This document shows, piece after piece, positions 38,795 to 47,248 of a DNA stretch of 64,000 nt (the stretch's first letter is position 1; every line of letters starts with the position of its first letter). The position numbers and the translations under genes were made by a program. The notes below the pieces were generated by a model that did no database searches, was not told where the DNA came from, and saw only the letters and a list, made by a program, of their open reading frames with translations. Source of the DNA: Streptomyces sp. NBC_00704 (GTDB taxonomy: Bacteria > Actinomycetota > Actinomycetes > Streptomycetales > Streptomycetaceae); contig NZ_CP109000.1 in assembly GCF_036226605.1 (NCBI RefSeq), positions 1,550,001 through 1,614,000 on the forward strand, written 5' to 3'.

Positions 38795-39556
38795 ATGAGT
38801 CATCCCCTGTTCGACATCGGCGGCCGGACCGCGCTGGTCACCGGCTCCAGCCGGGGCATCGGCCTCGCCCTCGCGCGGGGCCTGGCGGAGGCCGGCTGCA
38901 CGGTGGTCCTCAACGGCCGCGACGCCGGACGCCTGGAGCGGGCCGCCGCCGAAGTGCCCGGCGACCGGGTCCGCACGGCCGTCTTCGACGTCACCGACGG
39001 CCCGTCCGTCGCCGCCGGGATCGCCGACGTCGAGGAACGGGTCGGCCACCTCGACATCCTCGTCAACAACGCGGGCATGCAACTGCGCGCCCCGCTGCTG
39101 GAGTTCGCGGACGCCGACTGGCACCGACTGCTGGACACCAACCTCACCAGCGCGTTCCTGGTGGGCCGGGAGGCCGCCCGGCGGATGACGGAACGCGGCC
39201 ACGGGAAGATCGTCAACATCTGCTCCCTGCAGAGCGAGGTGGCGCGGCCCGGCATCGCGCCGTACGCGGCGGCCAAGGGCGCGCTGAAGATGCTCACCAA
39301 GGGCATGTGCGCGGACTGGGGCCCGCACGGCGTGCAGGTCAACGGGCTGGGTCCCGGCTACATCGAGACCGAGCTGACCCGGCCCCTGGTCGAGGACGAG
39401 GAGTTCAGCGCCTGGGTACGGCGGCGCACTCCGGCCGGGCGGTGGGGCCGCACCGAGGACCTCGTGGGCGGGGTGCTGTTCCTCGCCTCCCCCGCGGCGG
39501 ACTTCGTCAACGGGCAGGTGCTCTACGTCGACGGCGGAATGACCAGTGTGCTCTGA
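38795..39556 (+). CDS. gluconate 5-dehydrogenase (SDR)
   Basis: 253 aa. Classical short-chain dehydrogenase: cofactor motif ALVTGSSRGIGLALARGLAEAG, NNAG at about residue 90, and catalytic Ser/Tyr/Lys in NICSLQSEVARPGIAPYAAAKGALKMLTKG. Its similarity (SLQSEVARPGIAPYAAAKG) and operon position point to IdnO-type 5-keto-D-gluconate 5-reductase, interconverting 5-ketogluconate and gluconate with NADP(H). It is followed after 15 bp by an idonate-type dehydrogenase, giving the route idonate, 5-ketogluconate, gluconate, 6-phosphogluconate. Confidence 0.9.
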   Translation: MSHPLFDIGGRTALVTGSSRGIGLALARGLAEAGCTVVLNGRDAGRLERAAAEVPGDRVRTAVFDVTDGPSVAAGIADVEERVGHLDILVNNAGMQLRAPLLEFADADWHRLLDTNLTSAFLVGREAARRMTERGHGKIVNICSLQSEVARPGIAPYAAAKGALKMLTKGMCADWGPHGVQVNGLGPGYIETELTRPLVEDEEFSAWVRRRTPAGRWGRTEDLVGGVLFLASPAADFVNGQVLYVDGGMTSVL

Positions 39557-39571
39557 GAGGACGTGAGGCGG

Positions 39572-40627
39572 ATGCTGGGCTGTGTGATCCATGGTCGGGG
39601 CGACCTGCGCGTCGAGGGGCTCGCGGAGCCCTCGCCCGGACCGGGCGAGGTGTTGGTCGCCGTCCGCTACGGCGGGATCTGCGGCTCCGACCTGCACTAC
39701 TGGCGGCACGGCGGGGTGGGCGACTTCCGGCTGCGCGAGCCGATGGTGCTCGGGCACGAGGTGGTGGGGACGGTGCTCGAGCACGGCTCCCCCGATCCGT
39801 CGGGCGTCCCCCTCGGCGCCGGGGTCGCCGTGCACCCGGCCACCCCGTGCGGGGCGTGCCCGGAGTGCGCCCGGGGCCTGCGCAACGTCTGCCGGGACGC
39901 CCGCTATCTCGGCAGCGCGGCCCGCACACCGCACGTCCAGGGCGGGTTCGCGGCCCGGATCGTCGTCCCCGCCGGTCAGGTGCGACCGCTTCCCGCCGGG
40001 CTCCCGTTGCGGCGGGCCGCGCTCGCCGAGCCGCTGTCGGTGGCCCTGCACGCGGTGCGGCGGGCCGGCCCGGTGGCCGGCCGCCGTGTCCTCGTCACCG
40101 GGGCCGGACCGATCGGCTGCCTGGTGGTCGCGGCGGCGAAGGCGGCGGGCGCGGCCCGGGTGACGGCGACGGACCTGCTGCCGGCGGCGCTCGGGTTCGC
40201 GCGCGCCGCCGGCGCCGACACGACCGTCCTCGCCGGGGATCCGGAGAATCCGGAGGATCCGGAGGATCAGGCGGGCCGGCCGCCGGCGGAGGAGGCGGAC
40301 GTGGCCGTCGAGGCGTCCGGGGCGGCCGCCGGGCTCGACGCCTGTCTGCGGGGAGTGCGGCGCGGCGGGACGGTCGTCCAGCTCGGCATGCTGCCGCCCG
40401 GGCGGAGCCCGTTCGCGGGGAACCTGCTGGTAGGACGGGAGATCGAGCTGCGCGGGGCGTTCCGCTTCGACGCCGAGTTCGACGACGCCCTGGCGCTGCT
40501 CGCGGCACGCCCCGCGTTCGACCGTCTGATCAGCGCGGTGGCGCCGGTGACGGAGGCGGAGTCGGCGTTCGCGCTGGCGGCCGACCGGGAGCGGTCCTGC
40601 AAGGTCCTGCTGGACTTCGAAAGCTGA
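39572..40627 (+). CDS. zinc-dependent L-idonate 5-dehydrogenase-like enzyme
   Basis: 351 aa from ATG 39572; the in-frame GTG 9 bp earlier (39563) is an alternative. Medium-chain zinc dehydrogenase: catalytic zinc Cys in GGICGSDLHYWRHGGVGDFRLREPMVLGHEVVG, the structural zinc loop CGACPECARGLRNVC, and the Rossmann motif VLVTGAGPIGCLVVAAAKAAGA. DLHYWRHGGVG resembles IdnD of E. coli. A short Glu/Asp/Pro repeat (DPENPEDPEDQ) interrupts a surface loop near residue 225. Terminal gene of the gluconate operon, followed by an imperfect hairpin (40629-40658). Confidence 0.85.
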   Translation: MLGCVIHGRGDLRVEGLAEPSPGPGEVLVAVRYGGICGSDLHYWRHGGVGDFRLREPMVLGHEVVGTVLEHGSPDPSGVPLGAGVAVHPATPCGACPECARGLRNVCRDARYLGSAARTPHVQGGFAARIVVPAGQVRPLPAGLPLRRAALAEPLSVALHAVRRAGPVAGRRVLVTGAGPIGCLVVAAAKAAGAARVTATDLLPAALGFARAAGADTTVLAGDPENPEDPEDQAGRPPAEEADVAVEASGAAAGLDACLRGVRRGGTVVQLGMLPPGRSPFAGNLLVGREIELRGAFRFDAEFDDALALLAARPAFDRLISAVAPVTEAESAFALAADRERSCKVLLDFES

Positions 40628-40628
40628 C

Positions 40629-40658
40629 GTCCGCGCACGGCCGCCCGTGCGCGCGGAC
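40629..40658 (+). terminator. terminator of gluconate operon
   Basis: GTCCGCGCACGG pairs with CCGTGC-GCGCGGAC, with a 2-nt bulge and loop CCGC, starting 2 nt beyond the stop codon of the dehydrogenase gene. Confidence 0.6.
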
Positions 40659-40736
40659 GGCCGGTCGGCGGGCCGGGACGACGCCACGGGCGGCGGCCGG
40701 ACCGCCGACCGTCGCCCGCGGACCGCCGCCGCGGGG

Positions 40737-41357
40737 TCACGGGCGCCACAGGCGGTGTTCCCGCTCCGCCCACTCGCGGCTCACCGAGCCGGTGCGCATG
40801 CCGCGCCGCGCCTCCGGGTCGGCCACGGCCATGCCGATGTGGCCGGCCAGCACGACGCCGACGGTCAGGGCCAGCCAGTCGTGGACGAAGGTCGCGCTGG
40901 TGCGCCACATGATCGGGGCGAGGTGGGTGAACCACATGAGCAGCCCCGTGCCGAGCATGACCAGGCTCGCGCCCGCGATCCAGGACGCGTAGACCTTCTG
41001 CCCGGCGTTGAACTTGGCCGCCGGACGCGACTCGCGGCGCTTGTCCCGGCGCAGGGCGGCCCGCAGCCAGCGCCGGTCGTGCGGGCCGAAGCGGTTGAGG
41101 TGACCGAGGTCGGCGCGGAACGCGCGGGACGCCAGGCCCGCCAGGACGGGCGCCGGCAGGGCCAGCCCGGCCCACTCGTGGATACGGACCACCAGTTCCC
41201 GGCGCCCCACGAGCTGGGCGAACTCGGGGACGTACAGGAAGGACGCGGTCACCACGCACACGCCCATCAGGAGGGCGGTGGTGCGGTGCACCCAGCGCAC
41301 GGCGGGGGTGAAGCGGCGCACTCGCGCGGCGGGCGGCGCCTCAGCTCGTAGGATCAT
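40737..41357 (-). CDS. cytochrome b561/b6-type membrane subunit
   Basis: 206 aa from ATG 41357, which overlaps the end of the molybdoenzyme gene by 17 bp. Four hydrophobic segments, with His residues placed to bind heme b: AVRWVHRTTALLMG, VVRIHEWAGLALPAPV, WFTHLAPIMWRTSATFVHDWLAL and VLAGHIGMAV. It is a DUF4405/Ni-Fe-hydrogenase-type cytochrome b and probably passes electrons between quinone and the coupled molybdopterin protein. The 46 residues upstream in frame overlap the partner gene and are not part of it. Confidence 0.88.
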   Translation of the reverse strand: MILRAEAPPAARVRRFTPAVRWVHRTTALLMGVCVVTASFLYVPEFAQLVGRRELVVRIHEWAGLALPAPVLAGLASRAFRADLGHLNRFGPHDRRWLRAALRRDKRRESRPAAKFNAGQKVYASWIAGASLVMLGTGLLMWFTHLAPIMWRTSATFVHDWLALTVGVVLAGHIGMAVADPEARRGMRTGSVSREWAEREHRLWRP

Positions 41358-42147
41358 CGTCGCGTCCGTTCGAACGGCCGACCCAGGCGTCGACGTCGTA
41401 GCCGCGGTCCTCCCAGTAGCCGGGGCGCACCTTCTTCGTGACGGTGATGCCGGAGAGCCACTTGGCGGACTTGTAGAAGTACATGGGCGCCACATAGAGG
41501 CGGACGGGGCCGCCGTGCTCGTGGCCGAGGTCCTTGTCCTGCATGCGCAGCGCGACCAGGACGTCGGGGCGGCGCGCCTGCTCCAGGGTGAGGCTCTCGC
41601 TGTAGGCGCCGTCGAAGCAGGTGAAGCGGACAGCGCCGGCTCCGGGCCGCACGCCGGCCGCGTCGAGCAGCGCGGACAGCCGTACGCCCTCGAAGGGCGT
41701 GCCGGGCACCCGCCAGCCCGTGACGCACTGGACGTCCCTGACCATCCGGGTCTGCGGCATCGCGCGCAGGTCGTCCAGTGTGTGGACGCCGGGCCGGTCG
41801 ACCAGTCCGTCCACGGTGAGGCGGTAGTCCGCGGCGTTCTTGTGCGGCACGGACGAGGTCACCGAGTAGTAGCGGAAGCCGCCGCCGTTGGGGAGCAGCC
41901 CGGTGAGACCGGTGGGGTCCTTGTCGGCGGCGCCGGCCAGGAAGGCCTCCAGGCCGCGTTGCAGCGGGGGCGCGGCGATCACGCCGAGGGCGCCCAGGGC
42001 GAGCGTGCCGAGGAACACCCGCCGTCCCACGGGCGCGCCGCGCCCACCGGACGCGTCGGATACGCCCGGCGGTTCGGACGGGCGCGGTCGTTCGGGGCGT
42101 CCAGGTGGTTCGGGTCGTCCGGGTCGCTCGGACGGTTCGGGGTTCAC
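41341..42147 (-). CDS. molybdopterin-dependent sulfite-oxidase-family oxidoreductase
   Basis: About 268 aa from GTG 42147; the true start is uncertain because GGAGGGG abuts this GTG and the frame is open to 42225. The N terminus is Pro/Glu/Arg-rich. A twin-arginine-like signal with membrane segment follows (GRRVFLGTLALGALGVIAAPP). The SUOX/MsrP-type molybdopterin domain has FRYYSVTSSVPHKNAADYRLTVDGLVDRP and the molybdenum-ligating Cys in VRDVQCVTGW. The C terminus YFYKSAKWLSGITVTKKVRPGYWEDRGY is typical of the YedY-like group. Exported and paired with the cytochrome b gene; substrate unknown. Confidence 0.88.
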   Translation of the reverse strand: MNPEPSERPGRPEPPGRPERPRPSEPPGVSDASGGRGAPVGRRVFLGTLALGALGVIAAPPLQRGLEAFLAGAADKDPTGLTGLLPNGGGFRYYSVTSSVPHKNAADYRLTVDGLVDRPGVHTLDDLRAMPQTRMVRDVQCVTGWRVPGTPFEGVRLSALLDAAGVRPGAGAVRFTCFDGAYSESLTLEQARRPDVLVALRMQDKDLGHEHGGPVRLYVAPMYFYKSAKWLSGITVTKKVRPGYWEDRGYDVDAWVGRSNGRDDDPTS

Positions 42148-42240
42148 CCCTCCATTCGAGCACCGGTGTGCCCGCCGGGGCCAGGGATCCGGGGCCGCCG
42201 TCAGACTTCCGTCATGTCTTCCCACCCGCCTCCCGGCCGC

Positions 42241-43212
42241 TCACCCGCCTCCCGGCCACCGCGCTGACCGGCCGGTGCGCAGCGCGCCGGCCCGGGCCGC
42301 CCGGAAGGCCTCGGCCGGATCGCGGTCCGGGTAGGACCAGGGCCGGCGGGTGAGGTGCCGGCCGATGCGCTGGAAGAGGGCGGCGGCCTCGGCCCCCCGG
42401 CCCTCGCACACCTTGGCGTGGGCGAGGAAGTTCAGGTCGACCAGACGCCGGGGGTGGTCGTCGTGCTCCCACTCCAGCCACCAGTCGAAGGCCGCCTTCA
42501 TCACGTCCGGGGCCCGGCCCTCGCGCCAGTGCCCGGAGGCGGCGGGGTCGGCGGGCGCGAAGCCGTGCCCGGCCAGCACGCGGTAGCGCTCGGCGTGCGC
42601 GACGACCGGCAGGATGGCCAGCGGGGAGTCGGCCGGCGCCTGCTCGGCGGCCCATGCGGCGAAGTCGTACACCTCGTGCAGCGGGTCGGGGCCGCCGTCG
42701 GCGCGGCGGTCGGCGAGCAGGGCCACCATCAGATGGTGCGCGTGGTGGTGGTCGGGGTGCCGGGCGCGGATCTCCTCGAAGATCCGCACCGCCCGCGCGC
42801 CGCCGGTCCGCTCCAGTTGGAGCAGGCCGAGCCAGGGGGTGGGGTCCGCCGGGGCCGCCTCGGCGGACGCGAGGCACGCGGCGCGGGCGGCGTCCGGGTC
42901 CTCCTCGCCGCGCAGGGCCCGGCGGACCCGGGCCAGGGCGAGCAGGGCGGCGGCGTCGGCGCTGCCGGGTTCGGCGAGCAGCCACTCGTCGGCCCGGGCG
43001 GCCGCGCACGGATCGAGGGCGAGGACGGCGATCCGGTGCGCGCGCCGGTCCCAGTCGTCGCCGGTGTGCGCCAGCAGGGAGCGCACGGGCTGTCGTCGGC
43101 CCTGGGCCAGCGCGGCACGGGCGGCGCCGAGCCGGTCGTCGTCCAGGGCCGGGTCGGGGACCGTGTCCGGGGACAGCCCGTCGGGGCCGAGGGATGGCGG
43201 GGGTAAGAGCAC
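42241..43212 (-). CDS. TPR-like conserved hypothetical protein
   Basis: 323 aa from ATG 43212. Alpha-helical, Ala/Leu/Arg-rich repeats reminiscent of tetratricopeptide units (ADAAALLALARVRRALRGEEDPDAARAACLASAEAAPADPTPWLGLLQLER), then a more conserved section EIRARHPDHHHAHHLMVALLADR, HDDHPRRLVDLNFLAHAKVCEGRG and FQRIGRHLTRRPWSYPDRDPAEAF. His-rich HPDHHHAHH is notable. No signal peptide or catalytic motif is recognised. I know such proteins only as actinomycete hypotheticals; a scaffold role is a guess. Confidence 0.75.
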   Translation of the reverse strand: MLLPPPSLGPDGLSPDTVPDPALDDDRLGAARAALAQGRRQPVRSLLAHTGDDWDRRAHRIAVLALDPCAAARADEWLLAEPGSADAAALLALARVRRALRGEEDPDAARAACLASAEAAPADPTPWLGLLQLERTGGARAVRIFEEIRARHPDHHHAHHLMVALLADRRADGGPDPLHEVYDFAAWAAEQAPADSPLAILPVVAHAERYRVLAGHGFAPADPAASGHWREGRAPDVMKAAFDWWLEWEHDDHPRRLVDLNFLAHAKVCEGRGAEAAALFQRIGRHLTRRPWSYPDRDPAEAFRAARAGALRTGRSARWPGGG

Positions 43213-43675
43213 CGCGGGACTTCCTCATCCTCCTCGGCGGCGGATCCGGCATCGGCCCGCGATCGGCCGATCACACACAGCCAATCCCCAGCCGGCGGCC
43301 AGCGTCAAGGGCCGGGAACCGTGACCCGTGCCGGCCGCCGCCCGGTTGCGGACGGGTGGCGGCGTCCCGCCGCTGGTGGGACCGGTCGCGGTCCGGGGCG
43401 GGCCGTGACGGTGTGGTGTACGCCATGGCGCCGCCGCGCCCGAGCCCACACCATGGCGGTACGGCCGCCGCGGCCGTACGGTCGCGCCCCGGCTCCCGGG
43501 CCCGGCGCCGAGGGCGGGTCGACCGCCCGGTCAGGGGTACTCCCGGAAGCGTCGTCCCGGGGTGGGCCCGAAGCGAAGGAGTCCGGCACTCGCAGGGGCA
43601 CTGCGGGCGGCGGGACGCTACAGTCGGCCACACGCACCCCGTCCGTGGTCCGACCGGATGATCGAGGTACGCAGC
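43213..43675. other. intergenic region with 9-bp inverted repeat
   Basis: 463 bp between the divergent TPR-like and transporter genes. Open frames here lack ribosome sites and the expected codon bias. One clear dyad, GTACGGCCG / CGGCCGTAC separated by CCG, lies at 43459-43479 and might be an operator or a hairpin. Otherwise nothing recognised. Confidence 0.55.
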
Positions 43676-44569
43676 GTGTCGGTACTGGTTCTGGTTCTCG
43701 CCGTGAGCGCCGCCTGCTGCCTGGGCTTCGGGTTCGTGCTCCAGCAGAACGCGGCCCAGAGGGCGCCGCTCGGCGACTTCCTCTCGCCGCGGCTGCTGCT
43801 CGACCTGATGAGGGTGCCGCGCTGGCTCGGCGGCATCGGCCTGATGGTGGCGGGCATGGCGCTGGGCGCGGTCGCGCTCGGCCAGGGCGAGATCTCCCTG
43901 GTGGAACCGCTGCTCGCGACGAACCTGCTCTTCGCCCTCGCGCTCTCCCGCCACCAGACGAAGCAGTCGCTCGGCCGTCAGGGCTGGGCCGGTCTGCTCC
44001 TGCTCGCGGGCGGGGTGACCGCCTTCATCGTGGCGGGCCAGCCGAGCGGCGGCAGCGCGGTCGCGGACCCGCTGCGGCACTGGCTGATCATCGGGGTGAT
44101 GGTGGGTCTCGCGCTGCTGCTGACGGCGTACGCCAAGCGCTCGCGGCTGAGTTCGGGCCCGGTCCTGCTCGCCCTGGCGGCGGGTCTGCTCTACGGCGTC
44201 CAGGACGCCCTGACCAGGGTCAGCGGACAGCGTTTCGGCGCGGGCGGCCTCGGTGAGCTGTTCACCGGCTGGCAGCCGTACGCGGTGCTCGCGCTCGGCG
44301 TGACCGGACTCGTGCTGGTCCAGAGCGCGTTCGAGACGGCGCCGCTGCGGATGTCGCTGCCCGCGCTGACGGCGGCGCAGCCGCTGGCGGGGATTCTCTG
44401 CGGCGTGGGCTTCCTCGGCGACCGGCTGCACACCGACACCGGCGCGCTGGCCTGGGAGGCGGCGGGACTCGCGGCGATCGTCGCGGGCATCGTCCTGCTG
44501 GGCCTGCACCCGGCGATGCCCCGCGGCACGGCGCCCCGCGAGCGGGTGCCGGACTTCCAGCCGCAGTGA
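43676..44569 (+). CDS. DMT-superfamily (EamA-like) membrane transporter
   Basis: 297 aa from GTG 43676 (GAGG 8 nt upstream); an ATG at 43658 lacks a ribosome site. About nine to ten hydrophobic helices, e.g. VLVLVLAVSAACCLGFGFVLQQ, GIGLMVAGMALGAVALGQGEISLVEPLLATNLLFALALS and PALTAAQPLAGILCGVGFLGD. The two-fold repeat and the Gln/Asn-rich first helix fit the drug/metabolite transporter superfamily. Substrate unknown. The last codons run into a 23-bp tandem repeat, so the coding end overlaps repetitive DNA. Confidence 0.85.
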   Translation: MSVLVLVLAVSAACCLGFGFVLQQNAAQRAPLGDFLSPRLLLDLMRVPRWLGGIGLMVAGMALGAVALGQGEISLVEPLLATNLLFALALSRHQTKQSLGRQGWAGLLLLAGGVTAFIVAGQPSGGSAVADPLRHWLIIGVMVGLALLLTAYAKRSRLSSGPVLLALAAGLLYGVQDALTRVSGQRFGAGGLGELFTGWQPYAVLALGVTGLVLVQSAFETAPLRMSLPALTAAQPLAGILCGVGFLGDRLHTDTGALAWEAAGLAAIVAGIVLLGLHPAMPRGTAPRERVPDFQPQ

Positions 44570-44702
44570 CGGCCACGCCCCGGCCCCGGTGACCGGCACG
44601 TCCCGGTCGCGGTGACCGGCACGTCCCGGTCGCGGTGACGGGCGCGCCCCGGTCGCGCTGACTGGCGGCTCGCGATCGCGGTGACCGGCGGGTTGCGGCC
44701 GC
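44565..44702. repeat. 23-bp tandem repeat, six copies
   Basis: Unit GGTGACCGGCACGTCCCGGTCGC. Copies start at about 44565, 44588, 44611, 44634, 44657 and 44680. Copies 2 and 3 are identical and the outer ones drift. The first copy contains the stop codon of the transporter gene. The array ends about 50 bp before the NUDIX start. Confidence 0.88.
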
Positions 44703-44751
44703 CGGGCCGGACGGCACGTACCGCGGCGAGGCGGCCTGCTTGGATGGGCGG

Positions 44752-45267
44752 ATGAGCGCTGCTGACGAGATCCTCGACGTCGTCGACGAGAACGACCTGG
44801 TGGTGGGGCGGTTTCCCAGAGGGCGTGTGTATGCCGAAGGGCTGCGCCACCGCTGCGTCTTCATCCAGGCCCGGGACGCCGGCGGCCGGCTGTTCGTGCA
44901 CCGGCGGACCGCGACCAAACTGGTCTTCCCGTCCCTGTACGACATGTTCGTCGGCGGTGTGGTCGGCGCGGGCGAGACCTACGACGACGCCGCCCTGCGC
45001 GAGGCCGAGGAGGAGCTGGGAGTGAGCGGTCTGCCCCGGCCCCGGTTCCTCTTCAAGTTCCTCTACGACGGCGGGTCCGCCGGGAGCTGGTGGTCGGCCG
45101 TCTACGAGGTCCGCTGCGACCTGCCGTTGCGTCCCCAGGTGGAGGAGGTGGCCTGGCACGCGTTCCTGCCGGAGGAGGAGGTGGAGCGCCGTCTGCCCGT
45201 GTGGGAGTGGGTCCCGGACGGGCTGGCCGCGTACCGCCGGCTGAAGGAGTTCCGGGCGGCGGGCTGA
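44752..45267 (+). CDS. NUDIX hydrolase
   Basis: 171 aa from ATG 44752 (the in-frame TTG 12 bp upstream is unlikely). A complete Nudix box is present: GGVVGAGETYDDAALREAEEELGV, giving the REUXEEXGU metal site near residues 82-90. The N-terminal layout DEILDVVDENDLVVGRFPRGRVYAEGLRHRCVFIQARD resembles the IPP-isomerase-like/YfcD group of Nudix proteins that act on nucleoside diphosphate derivatives. The substrate cannot be assigned. It stands alone between a tandem repeat and the DUF202 pair. Confidence 0.92.
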   Translation: MSAADEILDVVDENDLVVGRFPRGRVYAEGLRHRCVFIQARDAGGRLFVHRRTATKLVFPSLYDMFVGGVVGAGETYDDAALREAEEELGVSGLPRPRFLFKFLYDGGSAGSWWSAVYEVRCDLPLRPQVEEVAWHAFLPEEEVERRLPVWEWVPDGLAAYRRLKEFRAAG

Positions 45268-45328
45268 GCGGCGCGGCAGCGTCCGAGGGCTCCGGGCGCG
45301 GCGGCGGAGGGCGGGTAGGGTCCGTCGC

Positions 45329-45721
45329 GTGATCGAGTTCGTGCGGAACGTCCGGCTGTGGTTCGCGCCCGAGCAGGTCCGGGAGGAGGGCAGCACGCCC
45401 GACTACCGGTTCTCGCTGGCCAACGAGCGCACGTTCCTGGCCTGGCTGCGCACCGCGATGGCGCTGATCGGCGGCGGTTTCGCCGTGGACCAGTTCCTGC
45501 CGGACCTGCGCTGGGGCTGGCGGGTCGGGCTGGCGCTGGCCCTGCTCGGGGCGGGCGTGCTGTGCTCGTTGCGCGCGGTGAACCACTGGATGCGCTGCGA
45601 GCGGGCGATGCGCCGGGGCGAGGACCTGCCGGCGTCCCGCTTCCCGGCGCTGCTGGGCGTGGTGGTCGCGGTGGTGGCCCTGGCGATGGTCGTCGTGGTG
45701 CTGGCGGGGTGGGACGGGTGA
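45329..45721 (+). CDS. DUF202/YidH-family membrane protein
   Basis: 130 aa from GTG 45329. Three predicted membrane helices (FLAWLRTAMALIGGGFAV, WGWRVGLALALLGAGVLCSLRAV, LLGVVVAVVALAMVVVVLAG) with the DUF202 signature SLANERTFLAWLRTAMALIGGGF. Function unknown in any bacterium I know of. It overlaps the next gene by 4 bp. Confidence 0.9.
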   Translation: MIEFVRNVRLWFAPEQVREEGSTPDYRFSLANERTFLAWLRTAMALIGGGFAVDQFLPDLRWGWRVGLALALLGAGVLCSLRAVNHWMRCERAMRRGEDLPASRFPALLGVVVAVVALAMVVVVLAGWDG

Positions 45722-46050
45722 GCGGCCGCACGCCGTCCCCGCGCGATCCCGGACTGCAACCCGAGCGGACCCGGCTGGCCTGGCGGCGCACGACGCTGGC
45801 GAGCACCGTCACCGCCGTGCTGGCCGTGAAGGCCGCGCTGAACGGCACGGGCGGGACGTCCGCGTCCGGGGTCGTCGCCTGCGCGCTGGCTTGCGGTCTG
45901 TGGCTGGCCTTCCTGCTGCTCGCCCACCGGCGGATCCGGTCCCTCGCGGCCACGGCGCGTCCGCGGGCGCTGGCGCCGCGGCACGCCGCGTCGGTGGTGC
46001 TGTGCACCATCGCCACGGCGGCGTGCGCCCTGGCCCTGGTCGTCTGCTAG
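45718..46050 (+). CDS. second DUF202-family membrane protein
   Basis: 110 aa from GTG 45718, overlapping the upstream stop as GTGA. The motif LQPERTRLAWRRTTLASTVTAVLAVK is a shorter variant of the DUF202 signature. Three membrane segments in all, the others being VVACALACGLWLAFLLLAHRR and ASVVLCTIATAACALALVV. The pairing of a YidH-like and a shorter DUF202 protein is common in actinobacteria and suggests a heteromeric membrane complex of unknown role. Confidence 0.88.
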   Translation: MSGRTPSPRDPGLQPERTRLAWRRTTLASTVTAVLAVKAALNGTGGTSASGVVACALACGLWLAFLLLAHRRIRSLAATARPRALAPRHAASVVLCTIATAACALALVVC

Positions 46051-46087
46051 CCGGAGGCCCGGCCGCCGCCCCGACCGGCCCCGGCGG

Positions 46088-47059
46088 CTACCCGGCGGAC
46101 GCCCCCGCACCGCGCTCGGCGGCGTCGTCGGCCCACGGCACCGTGACGACGATCTTGCCGCGGGTGCGGCCCTCCTCGCTCAACCGGTGCGCCCGCGCCG
46201 CCTGCTCCAGCGGGAACGTCTCGGAGACGTGCACGCTGACGACGCCCTGTTCGGCCAGTTCCGCCAGTCGGGTGAGGTCCTCCGCGTCGGGCCGGACCCA
46301 GCAGTAGCGGCCGCCGTAGCCCACGACGTCGCCGTCGGCGATCGACGCCAGGCGTCCCTCCGGGGCCAGCAGGTTGGCGGAGACCTTCAGGGTGTCGCCG
46401 CCGATCGTGTCGAACGCCGCGTCGACCCCCTCGGGGGCCAGCCCGCGCACCCGCTCGGCCAGTCCCTCGCCGTAGACGACCGGCTCGCCGCCCAGGGAGC
46501 GCACGAAGTCGTGGTTGGCCTCGCTGGCCGTGCCGATCACCCGGGCGCCCAGGTGGCGGGCGAGCTGCACGGCGATGGAGCCGACCCCGCCGGCCGCCGC
46601 GTGGACCAGGACGGTCTCGCCGCGCTTCACCTGGAGGGCCTTGGTCAGCACCTGGTAGGCGGTGAGGCCGGTCAGCGGCAGGCCCGCCGCCTCCTCCCAG
46701 GTGAGGTTGCGCGGCTTACGGGCGAGGGTGCGCACCGGCGCGGCCACGTACTCGGCGAAGGTGCCGCGCGACAGGAAGTCCTCGCGGACGTAGCCGATGA
46801 CCTCGTCGCCGACGGCGTACTCCGCGACGGACACGCCCAGCCGGACGACGACCCCGGAGACGTCCCAGCCGGGGACCACCGGGAAGACGGCGTCGATCAT
46901 CGGGTCCAGGTATCCCTCGCGGCACTTCCAGTCGACGGGGTTCACGGCCGCCGCCCGGACCTTCACCAGCACCGAGTCGGGACCGATCTTGGGCTCACGG
47001 ACGTCCCCGTACACGAGGGTCTCGGGGCCGCCGTAGCGCGAGTAGCTGATGGCCTTCAT
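46088..47059 (-). CDS. zinc-free quinone-oxidoreductase/alcohol dehydrogenase
   Basis: 323 aa from ATG 47059 with GGAGGG 9 nt upstream; open frame further upstream is not used. NADP-dependent medium-chain reductase: MKAISYSRYGGPETLVYGDVREP start, VRAAAVNPVDWKCREG, GWDVSGVVVRLG, and cofactor motif VLVHAAAGGVGSIAVQLARHLGARVIGTASEANHDFVRSLG. No structural zinc Cys cluster. Family members reduce quinones or alpha,beta-unsaturated carbonyls in the cytosol. Single gene, convergent with the DUF202 pair. Confidence 0.92.
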   Translation of the reverse strand: MKAISYSRYGGPETLVYGDVREPKIGPDSVLVKVRAAAVNPVDWKCREGYLDPMIDAVFPVVPGWDVSGVVVRLGVSVAEYAVGDEVIGYVREDFLSRGTFAEYVAAPVRTLARKPRNLTWEEAAGLPLTGLTAYQVLTKALQVKRGETVLVHAAAGGVGSIAVQLARHLGARVIGTASEANHDFVRSLGGEPVVYGEGLAERVRGLAPEGVDAAFDTIGGDTLKVSANLLAPEGRLASIADGDVVGYGGRYCWVRPDAEDLTRLAELAEQGVVSVHVSETFPLEQAARAHRLSEEGRTRGKIVVTVPWADDAAERGAGASAG

Positions 47060-47248
47060 GGTTCCGACCCTCCGTGGTCCCCGAACGCGACGCAAGCGGA
47101 CATGACCGACGAGTGACCGGGACTGCGGGCAGGAGCGGGCGGGCGGACGGTGACCGCGGCTCCGCGGGCCCCACGGCTTCACGGCCTCGTCCGGGGGCGT
47201 CGGCGTCTATCGTGGCCCCGATCACGTTGGGCGTGACCACTGGACGGC

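Noticed and set aside
36724..40992. 1422-codon plus-strand frame across the gluconate operon
   Set aside because: Out-of-frame reading of four well-supported genes (gntK, gntP, SDR, idonate dehydrogenase).
43271..44599. 442-codon minus-strand frame upstream of and across the DMT transporter
   Set aside because: Antisense to the transporter, which has convincing membrane helices. The part in the gap has no ribosome site.
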